DNA from: Mucilaginibacter sp.
GTDB lineage: Bacteria > Bacteroidota > Bacteroidia > Sphingobacteriales > Sphingobacteriaceae
Direction of reading: 5' to 3'
Assembly: GCF_028288105.1 (NCBI RefSeq)
Contig: NZ_JAQBOI010000040.1
Coordinates: forward strand, 1-32,835
DNA length: 32,835 nt
Below are positions 1-7,987 of this stretch, piece after piece. The position numbers and the translations under genes are program-made. Position 1 is the first letter of the stretch. Every line of letters begins with the position of its first letter. Under the pieces are notes generated by a model. That model did not search any database, had not been told where the DNA came from, and saw nothing but the letters and a program-made list of their open reading frames with translations.

Positions 1-737
1 AACTGATAGATAATTTTAACCGCCTGCTGGCCCACCTGCAAAACGCCTTCGAACTACAGCAAACCTTTGTGGCCAATGCATCGCACGAGCTGCGCACCCC
101 GCTTACCAGTATTATGGGCGAGGTAGAAGTGGCCTTAGAGAAAAATCGTGACTCTGCCGAATACGAGCGCATTTTATCATCAATAGCCACCGATGGTGCC
201 CGCCTGCAGGAAACCATCACCAGTTTAATGGAGCTGGCACAGGTAGATCTGAACTATACCCAGGCCAAACTATCGCCGGTTAGGGTAGATGAATTGATTT
301 GGGAACTGGAGGAGCAATGGTCGGGCAGGAAAGGGCCGGGTATGCTCAAAATACAGTTAGCCAGTTTACCCGAGGACGAAGAGCTCCTCACTATTCCGGC
401 CAATAAGCAGATGCTTTATATCGCCCTGAATAATATTATAGATAATGCCTTTAAATATTCGGAACCGCATCCTGTTACGCTGAGTTTTGAAGCGACTACA
501 ACTCATATAAAAATATCGGTCAGCGACCAGGGCCGGGGTATTACTAAAGAAAACGCCGGGAAGATCTTTCATCCATTCTTTAGGGCCAATAAGGATAAGT
601 CAATTGCCGGCAGTGGTATTGGGTTGTATATTACCAGCAAAATAATTGAATTGTTCAAAGGGACCATAAGCGTGGAATCTGAGGGGCAGGGCAGTACCTT
701 TATTGTTGAGTTTATAAAAAACAACACCCTCTCTTAA
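1..737 (+). CDS. Sensor histidine kinase, C-terminal part (cut by window start)
   Basis: The frame is open from position 3 with no start, so the 5' part (sensor, membrane segments, probably HAMP) lies outside the window. Visible: end of a linker helix, then the HisKA H-box ASHELRTPLTS with the phospho-accepting His at nt 84-86; the HATPase N-box NNIIDNAFKYS from nt 429; G1 box DQGRGI; G2 box GSGIGLYI near nt 609. These define a class I histidine kinase that autophosphorylates and passes phosphate to a response regulator, which is not in the window and is probably encoded just upstream. The next gene on the same strand starts 81 bp later behind an 11-bp-period repeat array, suggesting the pair controls the efflux genes, as in Cus/Czc-type systems. 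The sensed metal cannot be read from this fragment. Confidence 0.93.
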   Translation, partial: LIDNFNRLLAHLQNAFELQQTFVANASHELRTPLTSIMGEVEVALEKNRDSAEYERILSSIATDGARLQETITSLMELAQVDLNYTQAKLSPVRVDELIWELEEQWSGRKGPGMLKIQLASLPEDEELLTIPANKQMLYIALNNIIDNAFKYSEPHPVTLSFEATTTHIKISVSDQGRGITKENAGKIFHPFFRANKDKSIAGSGIGLYITSKIIELFKGTISVESEGQGSTFIVEFIKNNTLS

Positions 738-738
738 A

Positions 739-796
739 TTCTAATGCTATTCTAATTTGGTTCTAATGTATCTCTAATACACGTGCAATAGTTTTG
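739..796 (+). promoter_or_regulatory. Four-repeat response-regulator box plus -7 element for the efflux operon
   Basis: TTCTAAT occurs at 739-745, 750-756 and 761-767, with a fourth copy CTCTAAT at 772-778: exactly 11 bp between starts, one DNA turn. After 10 bp comes TAGTTTTG at 789-796, a perfect match to the Bacteroidota -7 consensus TAnnTTTG. No TTTG lies at the usual -33 distance, so the repeats take its place. OmpR/PhoB-family regulators bind direct repeats with 11-bp period in this position. The start codon is at 819, giving a leader of roughly 15 nt. Repeats and spacing are seen directly; binding by the partner of the upstream kinase is inferred. Confidence 0.75.
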
Positions 797-818
797 GTGC
801 TATCAAACAATTGCACTC

Positions 819-2090
819 ATGTTACGCAGATATTATAGTTTTATAGTCCTATTTGCCCCATTCTTTTTATTGGGGCGCAATGCATACGCACAAACAGATA
901 CACTTAAGGTAACTTTTAAGGATGTCGAAAAAAGCTTCCTGACCAATAACTTAAGCCTTCTTGCTCAAAAGTACAATGTTGATGCCGCGCAGGCATTAGT
1001 TAAACAAGCCAAACTTTGGGATAACCCCGTTTTAAGTACCGACCAAAATATTACCGACGCCAACAAAAAGTTTTTTGACCATAGCAATGGCAACGGGCAA
1101 ATACTTGTCCAACTAAGCCAGGTTTTTAAAACCGCCGGCAAACGTGGCAAACAAGTACAGGTAGCAAGCGATGATGTAAAAATCCAGCAGGCACAGTTTA
1201 ATGACCTGTTGCGCAACCTGCATTATAACCTGTTACTTGATTTTTCGCAGGTGGCTAATCTGATAGACCAACGTAAGGTTTACCAAACCGAGATTGCATC
1301 GGCTACTAATATGGTTAACGCTACCGATAAATCTTACCAGGCCGGTAATAACTCGTTAAAAGACCTTATCCGCTTAAAGGCCTTATTATTTGGCTTGCAG
1401 AATGACATGGTAGAGATTGACCGCCAGATAAACGACCTGCAAAGCGAACTTAAAACTTTATTGGTTGCTAACGCGGATCAATTTATAGCCCCGCAAATAA
1501 CCTTTAACAATAGCGATACAACACTCAACGCAGCCACGCTATCCGAACTGGCAAAGGCAAACCGGGGCGATTATTTGGCTAACCAATATTTGTTAGACCA
1601 AAATAATCATAACCTGTCCCTGCAAAAAGCTATGGCTGTGCCCGATATAACCATTGGAAGCACCTATGACCAGAACAGCAGCTACGCCCGCAACTTTGTA
1701 GGATTAGAGATAAGCCTGCCACTGCCTATTTTTAACCGCAACCAGGGCAATATCAAAAACGCCAAACTTGCCGCCCAAAGCCAGGAGTATACCCTTAAAA
1801 ACAGCGAACTGCAATTGCAGAACGATGTGTATTCGGCTATACAGCAGTACAATTTAAGCCAGCAATTATTGGGTACCCGCGAGAATGACTTTTATAATAA
1901 GTACGATCAGTTGTTTAAGGGCATGTCTAAAGCATATCAGCAAAAGCAAATAAACCTGCAGGAGTTTGTAGACTTTTTTGACTCGTACCGCGAAACCAAA
2001 CTAAAAATATTACAGCAGCAGCTAAACCTGCAAAAAGCCATTGCCGATTTAAATTACGCGGTAGGCACCACAGTTGTAAACCCATCATAA
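819..2090 (+). CDS. TolC-family outer-membrane efflux channel (CzcC/CusC-like)
   Basis: 423 aa, the usual size for the family. The N-terminus is a classical signal peptide ending near residues AYAQ (about 22-25), with no lipobox, so export to the periplasm and insertion in the outer membrane is expected. The rest is long, Gln/Asn/Leu-rich helical sequence with heptad character in two related halves, typical of OEP domains: a first coiled-coil hairpin at about 100-220 and a second at about 300-410, each followed by short strand-forming sequence (for example VGLEISLPLPIFNRNQGN before the second). It is the first gene of a three-gene CBA efflux operon, followed after 27 bp by the adaptor gene. 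The substrate is set by the pump rather than by this protein. Confidence 0.92.
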   Translation: MLRRYYSFIVLFAPFFLLGRNAYAQTDTLKVTFKDVEKSFLTNNLSLLAQKYNVDAAQALVKQAKLWDNPVLSTDQNITDANKKFFDHSNGNGQILVQLSQVFKTAGKRGKQVQVASDDVKIQQAQFNDLLRNLHYNLLLDFSQVANLIDQRKVYQTEIASATNMVNATDKSYQAGNNSLKDLIRLKALLFGLQNDMVEIDRQINDLQSELKTLLVANADQFIAPQITFNNSDTTLNAATLSELAKANRGDYLANQYLLDQNNHNLSLQKAMAVPDITIGSTYDQNSSYARNFVGLEISLPLPIFNRNQGNIKNAKLAAQSQEYTLKNSELQLQNDVYSAIQQYNLSQQLLGTRENDFYNKYDQLFKGMSKAYQQKQINLQEFVDFFDSYRETKLKILQQQLNLQKAIADLNYAVGTTVVNPS

Positions 2091-2117
2091 AAAGCACTAC
2101 ATCAGCATAAAAGAATA

Positions 2118-3212
2118 ATGAAAAAACAAATAATATACGTTGGCCTGGCTTTAATAAGCCTTACCGCTTGCCAGGAGAAAAAAACCGGCACTATGGAAAC
2201 CAAACAGGTTTGCATAAGCGATTCGCTGCAAAAAATGATAAAGATAGATACCGCTAAAAGCACACCGATGAAGGATGAGCTTACCCTATCCGGCGAGGTA
2301 TCGTTTGATGAGAACAAAGTGGTAAAAGTATTCCCTTTTACAAGCGGGCAGGTAATGGAGGTTAAGGTTTCCCTGGGCGATAAAGTAACCAAAGGCCAAA
2401 CCCTTGCCATTATACGCAGTGCGGATGTAGCCGGCAGCTATACCGATTTAAGTGCTACAAAATCTGACCTTGCCATAAACAAACGCCAGTTAGAACAAGC
2501 CGAATACCTGTACAAAAACGGGATATCAAGCGAACGCGATTATACCGAAGCTAAAGAAAATTACAACAAGGCAGTAGCTGCGAATAGCAAAGTCCGCGAC
2601 CAAATTGCTATTAATGGCGGCGGTAATACCAATGCCAGCGGCTCACTTGTTATAAAAGCGCCGGGCAGCGGTTACATTGTAGAAAAGAATATCTCGGCAG
2701 GTAACTTTATCCGTCCTGATAACAGCAGCAGTTTGTTCACCATATCGGATATGAAGGATGTTTGGATCTGGGCAAACGTATTTGAAACAGACATAGCCAA
2801 AGTTAAAAAAGGCTATGATGCCAAAATAACAACACTGGCCTATCCGGATAAAACCTTTAACGGTAAAATAGACGAGATAAGCTCGGTACTTGACCCCGAT
2901 AACAAGGTAATGAAAGTGCGCGTAGCCTTGGATAATAAGGATATGCTGTTAAAACCCGAGATGTTTACCAATGTGCTTATCTCAAATAAAGAGGGCTCAA
3001 GCTCGGTAGCTATCCCGGCATCGGCTGTGATATTTGATAGCAGCAAAAATTTTGTGGTGGTTTACAACAGCAAGTGCGACTTGCAGGTACGCGCGGTAAG
3101 TGTAATTAAAACGGTTGACGATATCACTTACATATCATCGGGTTTAAGGCCGGGAGATAAGGTGATCTCGAAAAGCCAGCTGCTGCTGTACAATGCTTTA
3201 ACGGAAGATTAA
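2118..3212 (+). CDS. RND efflux periplasmic adaptor lipoprotein (CzcB/CusB-like)
   Basis: 364 aa. The signal sequence ends in a lipobox LTAC with lipidated Cys18, so the mature protein is membrane-anchored in the periplasm. Expected order of the membrane-fusion family: first half of a biotinyl-lipoyl domain (about 55-95, VFPFTSGQVMEVKVSLGDKV), a helical hairpin (about 105-165), second lipoyl half (about 175-200, VIKAPGSGYIVEKNI), then beta-barrel and membrane-proximal domains to the C-terminus. It links the RND pump to the TolC channel. There is no obvious Met-rich or His-rich N-terminal metal-binding extension of the kind seen in CusB or some CzcB proteins. It lies 27 bp after the channel gene and 59 bp before the pump gene, surely one operon. 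Confidence 0.92.
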   Translation: MKKQIIYVGLALISLTACQEKKTGTMETKQVCISDSLQKMIKIDTAKSTPMKDELTLSGEVSFDENKVVKVFPFTSGQVMEVKVSLGDKVTKGQTLAIIRSADVAGSYTDLSATKSDLAINKRQLEQAEYLYKNGISSERDYTEAKENYNKAVAANSKVRDQIAINGGGNTNASGSLVIKAPGSGYIVEKNISAGNFIRPDNSSSLFTISDMKDVWIWANVFETDIAKVKKGYDAKITTLAYPDKTFNGKIDEISSVLDPDNKVMKVRVALDNKDMLLKPEMFTNVLISNKEGSSSVAIPASAVIFDSSKNFVVVYNSKCDLQVRAVSVIKTVDDITYISSGLRPGDKVISKSQLLLYNALTED

Positions 3213-3271
3213 ACCGGACATTATTTATCTATTACACATTCCTCTAAGCATTTCTATTTTCTTTCAAACAA

Positions 3272-6200
3272 ATGAACAAGCTAATTAAAAATATAATATA
3301 CTTCTCGCTCAGGCACCGGGCGATGGTATTCTTTTTGACTGCGGTGCTGGCTGTATTGGGCGTCTGGAGTTATCTTAACACCCCGATTGAGACGTTCCCA
3401 GACGTTACCAATACGCAAATAATAGTTATTGCCCAATGGCCGGGCCGCAGCGCCGAAGAAGTGGAGAAAATGATCACCATCCCAATGGAAACCGTGCTTA
3501 ACTCAGTACAAAAAAAGGTTAACCTGCGTACCACATCTTCGTTCGGCCTTTCGTACCTGCGTATCATATTTGATGACGATGTAGACGATGCCTTTGCCCG
3601 CCAGCAGGTGCTTAGCCGTCTGCAAAATGCTGATTTGCCGGATGGTGTAAAACCAGAGGTAGAACCCCCATACGGCCCAACCGGCGAGATCTATCGTTAT
3701 ACGCTTAAAAGCAAAACAGAATCTATCCACGATTTAACCGCCATACAGGATTGGATACTGGACCGTCAGTTTAAATCTATACAGGGTGTTGCCGATGTAA
3801 ACAGCTTTGGCGGTGAGGAGAAAACTTACGAGGTGAGTGTAAACCCATCGTTGCTGCAGAAATACGGGTTAACATCGCTTGATGTGTACAACGCCATAAA
3901 CCGCAGTAACATTAACGTGGGCGGCGATGTAATTGAGAAGAACGACCAGGCCTTTGTGGTGCGTGGTATAGGTTTGATCAACAACATCAGCGAGATACAG
4001 AACATCATTATTAAAAATGTAAATAACGTGCCTATACTGGCGCGTAATGTTGCCGATATAAAGGAAAGCGGATTACCACGTCTGGGGCAGGTAAGTCGCG
4101 ACAGGCAAAAAGATGTTATTGAAGGTATCATAGTAATGCGCAAAGGGGAGAACCCGGCGGTAGTATTAGATAAGATACGTGAGAAGGTTGCCGACCTGAA
4201 TGAAAATATCCTGCCAAAGGATGTGAAGATAGATACCTTTTACGACCGTACCAACCTGATGGATTTTTGTACAGAAACGGTTATTCATAACCTGTTGGAA
4301 GGTATAGTGCTGGTAACGGTTATTGTGTTCCTGTTCATGGCCGATTGGCGGACAACTTTAACGGTGGCCATCATCATTCCGTTGGCATTGCTCTTTGCCT
4401 TTATATGTATGCGTATAAAGGGAATGACGGCCAATCTATTATCGATGGGGGCGGTAGATTTTGGTATTATCATAGATGGTGCCGTGGTAATGGTGGAGGG
4501 AATCTTCGTAGCGCTCGACCATCGTGCCAAAGAATTAGGCATGGAAAAGTTTAACAAGATCGCTAAGCTTGGCTTGTTCAAGAATGTTGGTGCGGAGATG
4601 GGTAAAGCTATCTTCTTTTCCAAACTGATCATCATTACATGCTTAATCCCAATCTTCGCTTTCCAGAAGGTAGAGGGTAAAATGTTTTCGCCATTGGCTT
4701 ATACATTAGGCTTTGCCTTGTTGGGTGCGCTGATATTTACACTTACCCTGGTACCTGCATTGTCAAGTATCCTGCTAAGAAAAAACGTTAGAGAGAAACA
4801 TAACCCGGTAGTGCTGTTTTTTGAGAACGGGATCCGTAAAATGTTTGGCTTTACTTATAAAAACCAAAAATTGAGTCTCATCATCGCCTTTAGTTTTATG
4901 GCGATAACTTTCTTCTCGGCTAAGTTCCTGGGGACGGAGTTCCTTCCTGATCTGAATGAAGGCGCCCTATGGGTAGAAGCAGAATTGCCAATGAGTGTAT
5001 CATTGAACCAGGCCGAAAACATCAACCAAAAAATGATGCAGATACTGGAGAAATTCCCCGAGGTGAAGCAAACGTTGGCACAGGTAGGCCGTACCAACGA
5101 TGGTACCGACCCTAAGGGTTTCTTTAACGTGCAGATCCAGGTCGACCTGAAGAATAAAAAGCAATGGCCAAGCGGTGTAAGCGAGGAAGAACTGATTGAC
5201 CAGATGGATCAACAGCTGCGTAAACTGCCGGGTATTGTATTTAACTATTCGCAACCTATTCGCGATAACGTGGACGAAGCCGTGGCTGGTGTAAATGCCA
5301 GCATGGCCGTTAAAATATTCGGGCCTGATTTTGAAACGCTGGATAAAAAAGCAGATGCGGTACTTAAAGTGCTGAAGGATGTAAAAGGTGTAGACGATTT
5401 AGGCGTGCTACGTAATCTTGGCCAACCCGAGTTTAGGATAGAGCTTGATCAGCAGAAAATGGCGTTGTATGGTGTTGCAACTGCCGATGCAAACTCGGTG
5501 ATAGAGATGGCCATAGGCGGTAAAGCTGCCACGCAATTGTATGAGGGCGAGCGTAAGTTCGACATCCGCTTGCGTTATCAGAAACAATATCGCGATACAG
5601 AAGAGAAAATAGAGAACCTGATGGTACCTACCATGAATGGCTCAAAAATATCCATTAAGGAGATCTCAACAATTAAACAACTGACCGGTCCGGCATTTAT
5701 CTTCAGGGATAATAACACGCGCTATATAGCAGTCAAATTTAGTGTGCGTGGCCGCGACCTGGGCAGTACCATTGCCGAAGCGCAGAAAAAAGTTAATGCT
5801 GCTGTTAAACTGGATAAAGGTTATGCCTTTACCTGGAACGGCGAATTTGAGAACCAGATCCGTGCTTCAAATACATTAGCGCACGTTGTGCCTATTTGTT
5901 TACTGGTTATCTTCCTGATACTATATATCACCTTTGGCAATGCTAAAGATGCTATGCTTACCATTATGAACGTACCGTTCGCGCTTATAGGCGGGATACT
6001 GGCACTGCATATTACCCATACCAACTTCAGCATATCTGCCGGTATTGGTTTTATAGCCTTGTTTGGTGTATGTATTCAAAATGGTGTGATATTGATATCT
6101 GTGTTCCGCAAGAACCTGGAAGCCCATATGCAGCTTGATACAGCCATATTAGAAGGTGTGGTATCACGTGTGCGCCCGGTGGTTATGACCGCCCTGATGG

Positions 6201-6409
6201 CTGCCATAGGCCTTATGCCTGCCGCTTTATCAACCGGTATTGGCAGCGAAACCCAAAAGCCCTTAGCCATTGTGGTTATAGGCGGGTTAATTACTTCAAC
6301 TATTCTTACCCTCTTAATATTACCTGTTATTTATGCAATGGTTTATCGATTGATCCATAGACGTGAAAACCGGAAACTATTAGAAAGGATAGGTGTAGTT
6401 AGTGCTTAG
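3272..6409 (+). CDS. Heavy-metal efflux RND pump (CzcA/CusA family)
   Basis: 1045 aa, full length for the HME-RND family. The first membrane helix starts near residue 12; the large periplasmic loop begins with NTPIETFPDVTNTQI. Helix 4 carries DFGIIIDGAVVMVEG with D396, D402 and E409, the acidic proton-relay residues of HME pumps. The DFG...DGA form is that of the divalent-cation (Co/Zn/Cd/Ni) groups rather than the AxG...DAA form of Cu/Ag pumps, so a Czc-like substrate is favoured but not proved. The residue after the Glu is Gly where Asn is common. A second periplasmic loop and six further helices follow, ending with a short charged tail. It uses the proton gradient to drive metal from periplasm or cytoplasm through the adaptor and channel. 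Last gene of the operon. Confidence 0.93.
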   Translation: MNKLIKNIIYFSLRHRAMVFFLTAVLAVLGVWSYLNTPIETFPDVTNTQIIVIAQWPGRSAEEVEKMITIPMETVLNSVQKKVNLRTTSSFGLSYLRIIFDDDVDDAFARQQVLSRLQNADLPDGVKPEVEPPYGPTGEIYRYTLKSKTESIHDLTAIQDWILDRQFKSIQGVADVNSFGGEEKTYEVSVNPSLLQKYGLTSLDVYNAINRSNINVGGDVIEKNDQAFVVRGIGLINNISEIQNIIIKNVNNVPILARNVADIKESGLPRLGQVSRDRQKDVIEGIIVMRKGENPAVVLDKIREKVADLNENILPKDVKIDTFYDRTNLMDFCTETVIHNLLEGIVLVTVIVFLFMADWRTTLTVAIIIPLALLFAFICMRIKGMTANLLSMGAVDFGIIIDGAVVMVEGIFVALDHRAKELGMEKFNKIAKLGLFKNVGAEMGKAIFFSKLIIITCLIPIFAFQKVEGKMFSPLAYTLGFALLGALIFTLTLVPALSSILLRKNVREKHNPVVLFFENGIRKMFGFTYKNQKLSLIIAFSFMAITFFSAKFLGTEFLPDLNEGALWVEAELPMSVSLNQAENINQKMMQILEKFPEVKQTLAQVGRTNDGTDPKGFFNVQIQVDLKNKKQWPSGVSEEELIDQMDQQLRKLPGIVFNYSQPIRDNVDEAVAGVNASMAVKIFGPDFETLDKKADAVLKVLKDVKGVDDLGVLRNLGQPEFRIELDQQKMALYGVATADANSVIEMAIGGKAATQLYEGERKFDIRLRYQKQYRDTEEKIENLMVPTMNGSKISIKEISTIKQLTGPAFIFRDNNTRYIAVKFSVRGRDLGSTIAEAQKKVNAAVKLDKGYAFTWNGEFENQIRASNTLAHVVPICLLVIFLILYITFGNAKDAMLTIMNVPFALIGGILALHITHTNFSISAGIGFIALFGVCIQNGVILISVFRKNLEAHMQLDTAILEGVVSRVRPVVMTALMAAIGLMPAALSTGIGSETQKPLAIVVIGGLITSTILTLLILPVIYAMVYRLIHRRENRKLLERIGVVSA

Positions 6410-6433
6410 TTTATTGTTTGAAACATTGTATCG

Positions 6434-6466
6434 CCCTAAGGTAAACCGCGAGGGTTTACTTTAGGG
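6434..6466. terminator. Stem-loop between convergent pump and TetR genes
   Basis: CCCTAAGGTAAACC (6434-6447) pairs with GGTTTACTTTAGGG (6453-6466) over 14 bp with one G-T wobble and a 5-nt loop. It lies 25 bp after the pump stop and contains the TetR stop codon (6456-6458) in its right arm. Neither side has a clear T-tract, so it may be a weak or factor-dependent bidirectional terminator, or an RNA-stabilising end. Confidence 0.5.
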
Positions 6467-7037
6467 ACTGCAATGTTACCGAAGCAATATCCTGCAATGT
6501 TTTTTCATCGGCACCTGAACGGGCTGTTACCCTTAAGCCGCTAATGGTGTTAAATATGAACCTTGCAATAGCAAGAGGAGTACTGTCCTGATTTATCTGG
6601 CCACTTTTTTGGCCTTTTTCTATAGCCCTGGTTAAGGCATCTACAACACTTTGGTTGTTCAGGTTTACCAGATTTTTTATTTCCGGATCATGGCTGGAAA
6701 GTTCAACGGCAGTATTCACCATAAAGCAGCCCTTGGTTAAGTCATCCTTAATACTTTCCTGAATTATCCTGTCAAAAATTTCTTTTACAACTTCGTAGAT
6801 ATTATCTGCATTGTTTAGTAGTGATAATACAGCACTGGTTTGCTTATCCTGGTAGTGTTTAAGCGATTTGGTAAACAACGTGCGTTTATCTGTATAGGTA
6901 TTATACAGGCTGGAACGATTGATGCCCAAGCCATCCACAAGGTCTTGTGCCGATGTTGCATAATAGCCCTTTTCCCAAAATAGGTTTACCGCTTTTTCCA
7001 GCAGTTCATCCTCGTCAAATTCCTTCTTGCGTGCCAT
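6456..7037 (-). CDS. TetR/AcrR-family transcriptional repressor
   Basis: 193 aa counted from the ATG at 7037, chosen because the protein then begins MARKKEFDEDELLEKAV as is usual for the family and because the only longer start (TTG at 7085) would lie inside an operator. The N-terminal TetR domain includes the helix-turn-helix at about residues 28-47 (TSAQDLVDGLGINRSSLYNT) followed by the typical YTDKRTLF. The C-terminal ligand-binding and dimerisation half is helical and unspecific. A palindromic operator covers its own promoter (7061-7092) and two more copies lie before the neighbouring dehydrogenase gene, so it probably represses itself and that gene until an unknown small ligand binds. 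Confidence 0.92.
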   Translation of the reverse strand: MARKKEFDEDELLEKAVNLFWEKGYYATSAQDLVDGLGINRSSLYNTYTDKRTLFTKSLKHYQDKQTSAVLSLLNNADNIYEVVKEIFDRIIQESIKDDLTKGCFMVNTAVELSSHDPEIKNLVNLNNQSVVDALTRAIEKGQKSGQINQDSTPLAIARFIFNTISGLRVTARSGADEKTLQDIASVTLQSLK

Positions 7038-7054
7038 GATATAATTAGTTAAAA

Positions 7055-7092
7055 CAAAATTACCGATTTGAAACGTTTGTTCCAAATCGGTA
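7055..7092 (-). promoter_or_regulatory. tetR promoter with embedded TetR operator (operator 1)
   Basis: On the minus strand TTTG (7083-7086) and TAATTTTG (7055-7062) are separated by 20 bp, a perfect Bacteroidota -33/-7 pair. An inverted repeat with 14-bp arms (7061-7074 and 7079-7092, one mismatch, 4-bp spacer GTTT) fills the space between them; its core TTGAAACGTTTGTTCCAA (7068-7085) recurs before the dehydrogenase gene. Occupancy would block RNA polymerase, implying autorepression. The start codon lies 18 bp downstream of the -7 box. Confidence 0.78.
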
Positions 7093-7114
7093 TAAAAAAA
7101 TAGGATGATGTTAA

Positions 7115-7870
7115 TTAATACATTACTGCGTTAACGGTAAGGCCGCCATCAACTGTAATTTCGGTACCGGTGATAAATGATGCATCATCAGAAGCCAGGA
7201 ACCTAACCACGTTTGCAATTTCTTCTGATTTACCAAAACGTTTCAATAAAATACGTTCGGCTAATACAGTTCCAAAACCATTCACTTCTTCTTCGGTTAA
7301 ACCCAATTTGTCATATATAGGGGTAGCAACAGGGCCGGGAGATATCGCGTTTACACGGATGTTACGTGGTGCAAGCTCCTGGGCCAAAATTCTATTAAAT
7401 GATATAATAGCGGCTTTACTAGCACCGTAAACACTACTGCCCGGCATGCCCAAAACTGCGTTAACCGATGTGTTAAATATAATAGATGCACCATCATTTA
7501 ATATGGGGATGAACTTTTGAACGGTGAAGTAAACGCCTTTTACATTAGCGTTCATAATGCCGTCAAAATGTGCTTCGGGAGCAGTTTCAACCGGACTAAA
7601 ATTGGCTATACCTGCGTTAAGGAACAAGATATCCACTTTGCCAAATTGGGCTTTTACTTCTGCTACTAAACTATCTATCTGATCTAAATTGCTTTGGTCA
7701 GATACAATGCCTGTAACACCAAGTTCCTGGGCTGCCTTAGCAACCGAATCTTTATTACGGCCGGTGATGATAACCCGGGCACCTTTATCGGCTAATTCTT
7801 TTGCTGATGCGTAACCAATACCGCTGTTACCACCTGTAACTACGGCAACTTTGTTTGCTAAAATTTTCAT
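7115..7870 (-). CDS. SDR-family NAD(P)-dependent oxidoreductase
   Basis: 251 aa, the standard length of classical short-chain dehydrogenases. Seen: cofactor loop TGGNSGIG (12-19), structural NAG (85-87), and the catalytic set N109, S135, Y148, K152 in YGASK. The C-terminus ends FITGTEITVDGGLTV, the usual SDR close. R38 in TGRNK after strand 2 suits NADPH preference. It reduces or oxidises a carbonyl or alcohol of unknown identity in the cytoplasm. The gene is preceded by two TetR operators and followed after 77 bp by the repressor gene, so it is probably induced by the repressor's ligand, which may be its substrate or a toxic electrophile. Confidence 0.92.
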   Translation of the reverse strand: MKILANKVAVVTGGNSGIGYASAKELADKGARVIITGRNKDSVAKAAQELGVTGIVSDQSNLDQIDSLVAEVKAQFGKVDILFLNAGIANFSPVETAPEAHFDGIMNANVKGVYFTVQKFIPILNDGASIIFNTSVNAVLGMPGSSVYGASKAAIISFNRILAQELAPRNIRVNAISPGPVATPIYDKLGLTEEEVNGFGTVLAERILLKRFGKSEEIANVVRFLASDDASFITGTEITVDGGLTVNAVMY

Positions 7871-7908
7871 TTTTTATGTGTTAATTTTTGTTTTTGTGAT
7901 TTGATAGA

Positions 7909-7941
7909 CAAATGTAATCATATTGAAACGTTCGTTCCAAA
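7909..7941 (-). promoter_or_regulatory. SDR gene promoter with embedded TetR operator (operator 2)
   Basis: Minus strand: TTTG (7938-7941), 21 bp, then TACATTTG (7909-7916), a perfect -7 box. The operator TTGAAACGTTCGTTCCAA (7923-7940) occupies the spacer and differs from operator 1 at one of 18 bases. The start codon at 7870 leaves a leader of about 30 nt. The arrangement copies that of the repressor's own promoter. Confidence 0.78.
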
Positions 7942-7952
7942 TTAAATCAAAA

Positions 7953-7978
7953 AATAATGGAACGTTTGTTCCATTATT
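7953..7978. promoter_or_regulatory. Upstream TetR operator (operator 3)
   Basis: Perfect inverted repeat: AATAATGGAAC (7953-7963) and GTTCCATTATT (7968-7978) around GTTT. The core GGAACGTTTGTTCC matches operators 1 and 2. Its centre is 34 bp upstream of operator 2, so it may support cooperative binding or DNA bending at the SDR promoter. It lies 9 bp beyond the stop of the NADH dehydrogenase gene. Confidence 0.72.
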
Positions 7979-7987
7979 GCAATTCTC

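Noticed and set aside
739-778. Short evenly spaced repeats as a possible CRISPR or phage attachment site
   Set aside because: Units are 7 bp at 11-bp period with no unique spacers of suitable length; the regulator-box reading fits better. No CRISPR array or cas gene was seen in the window.
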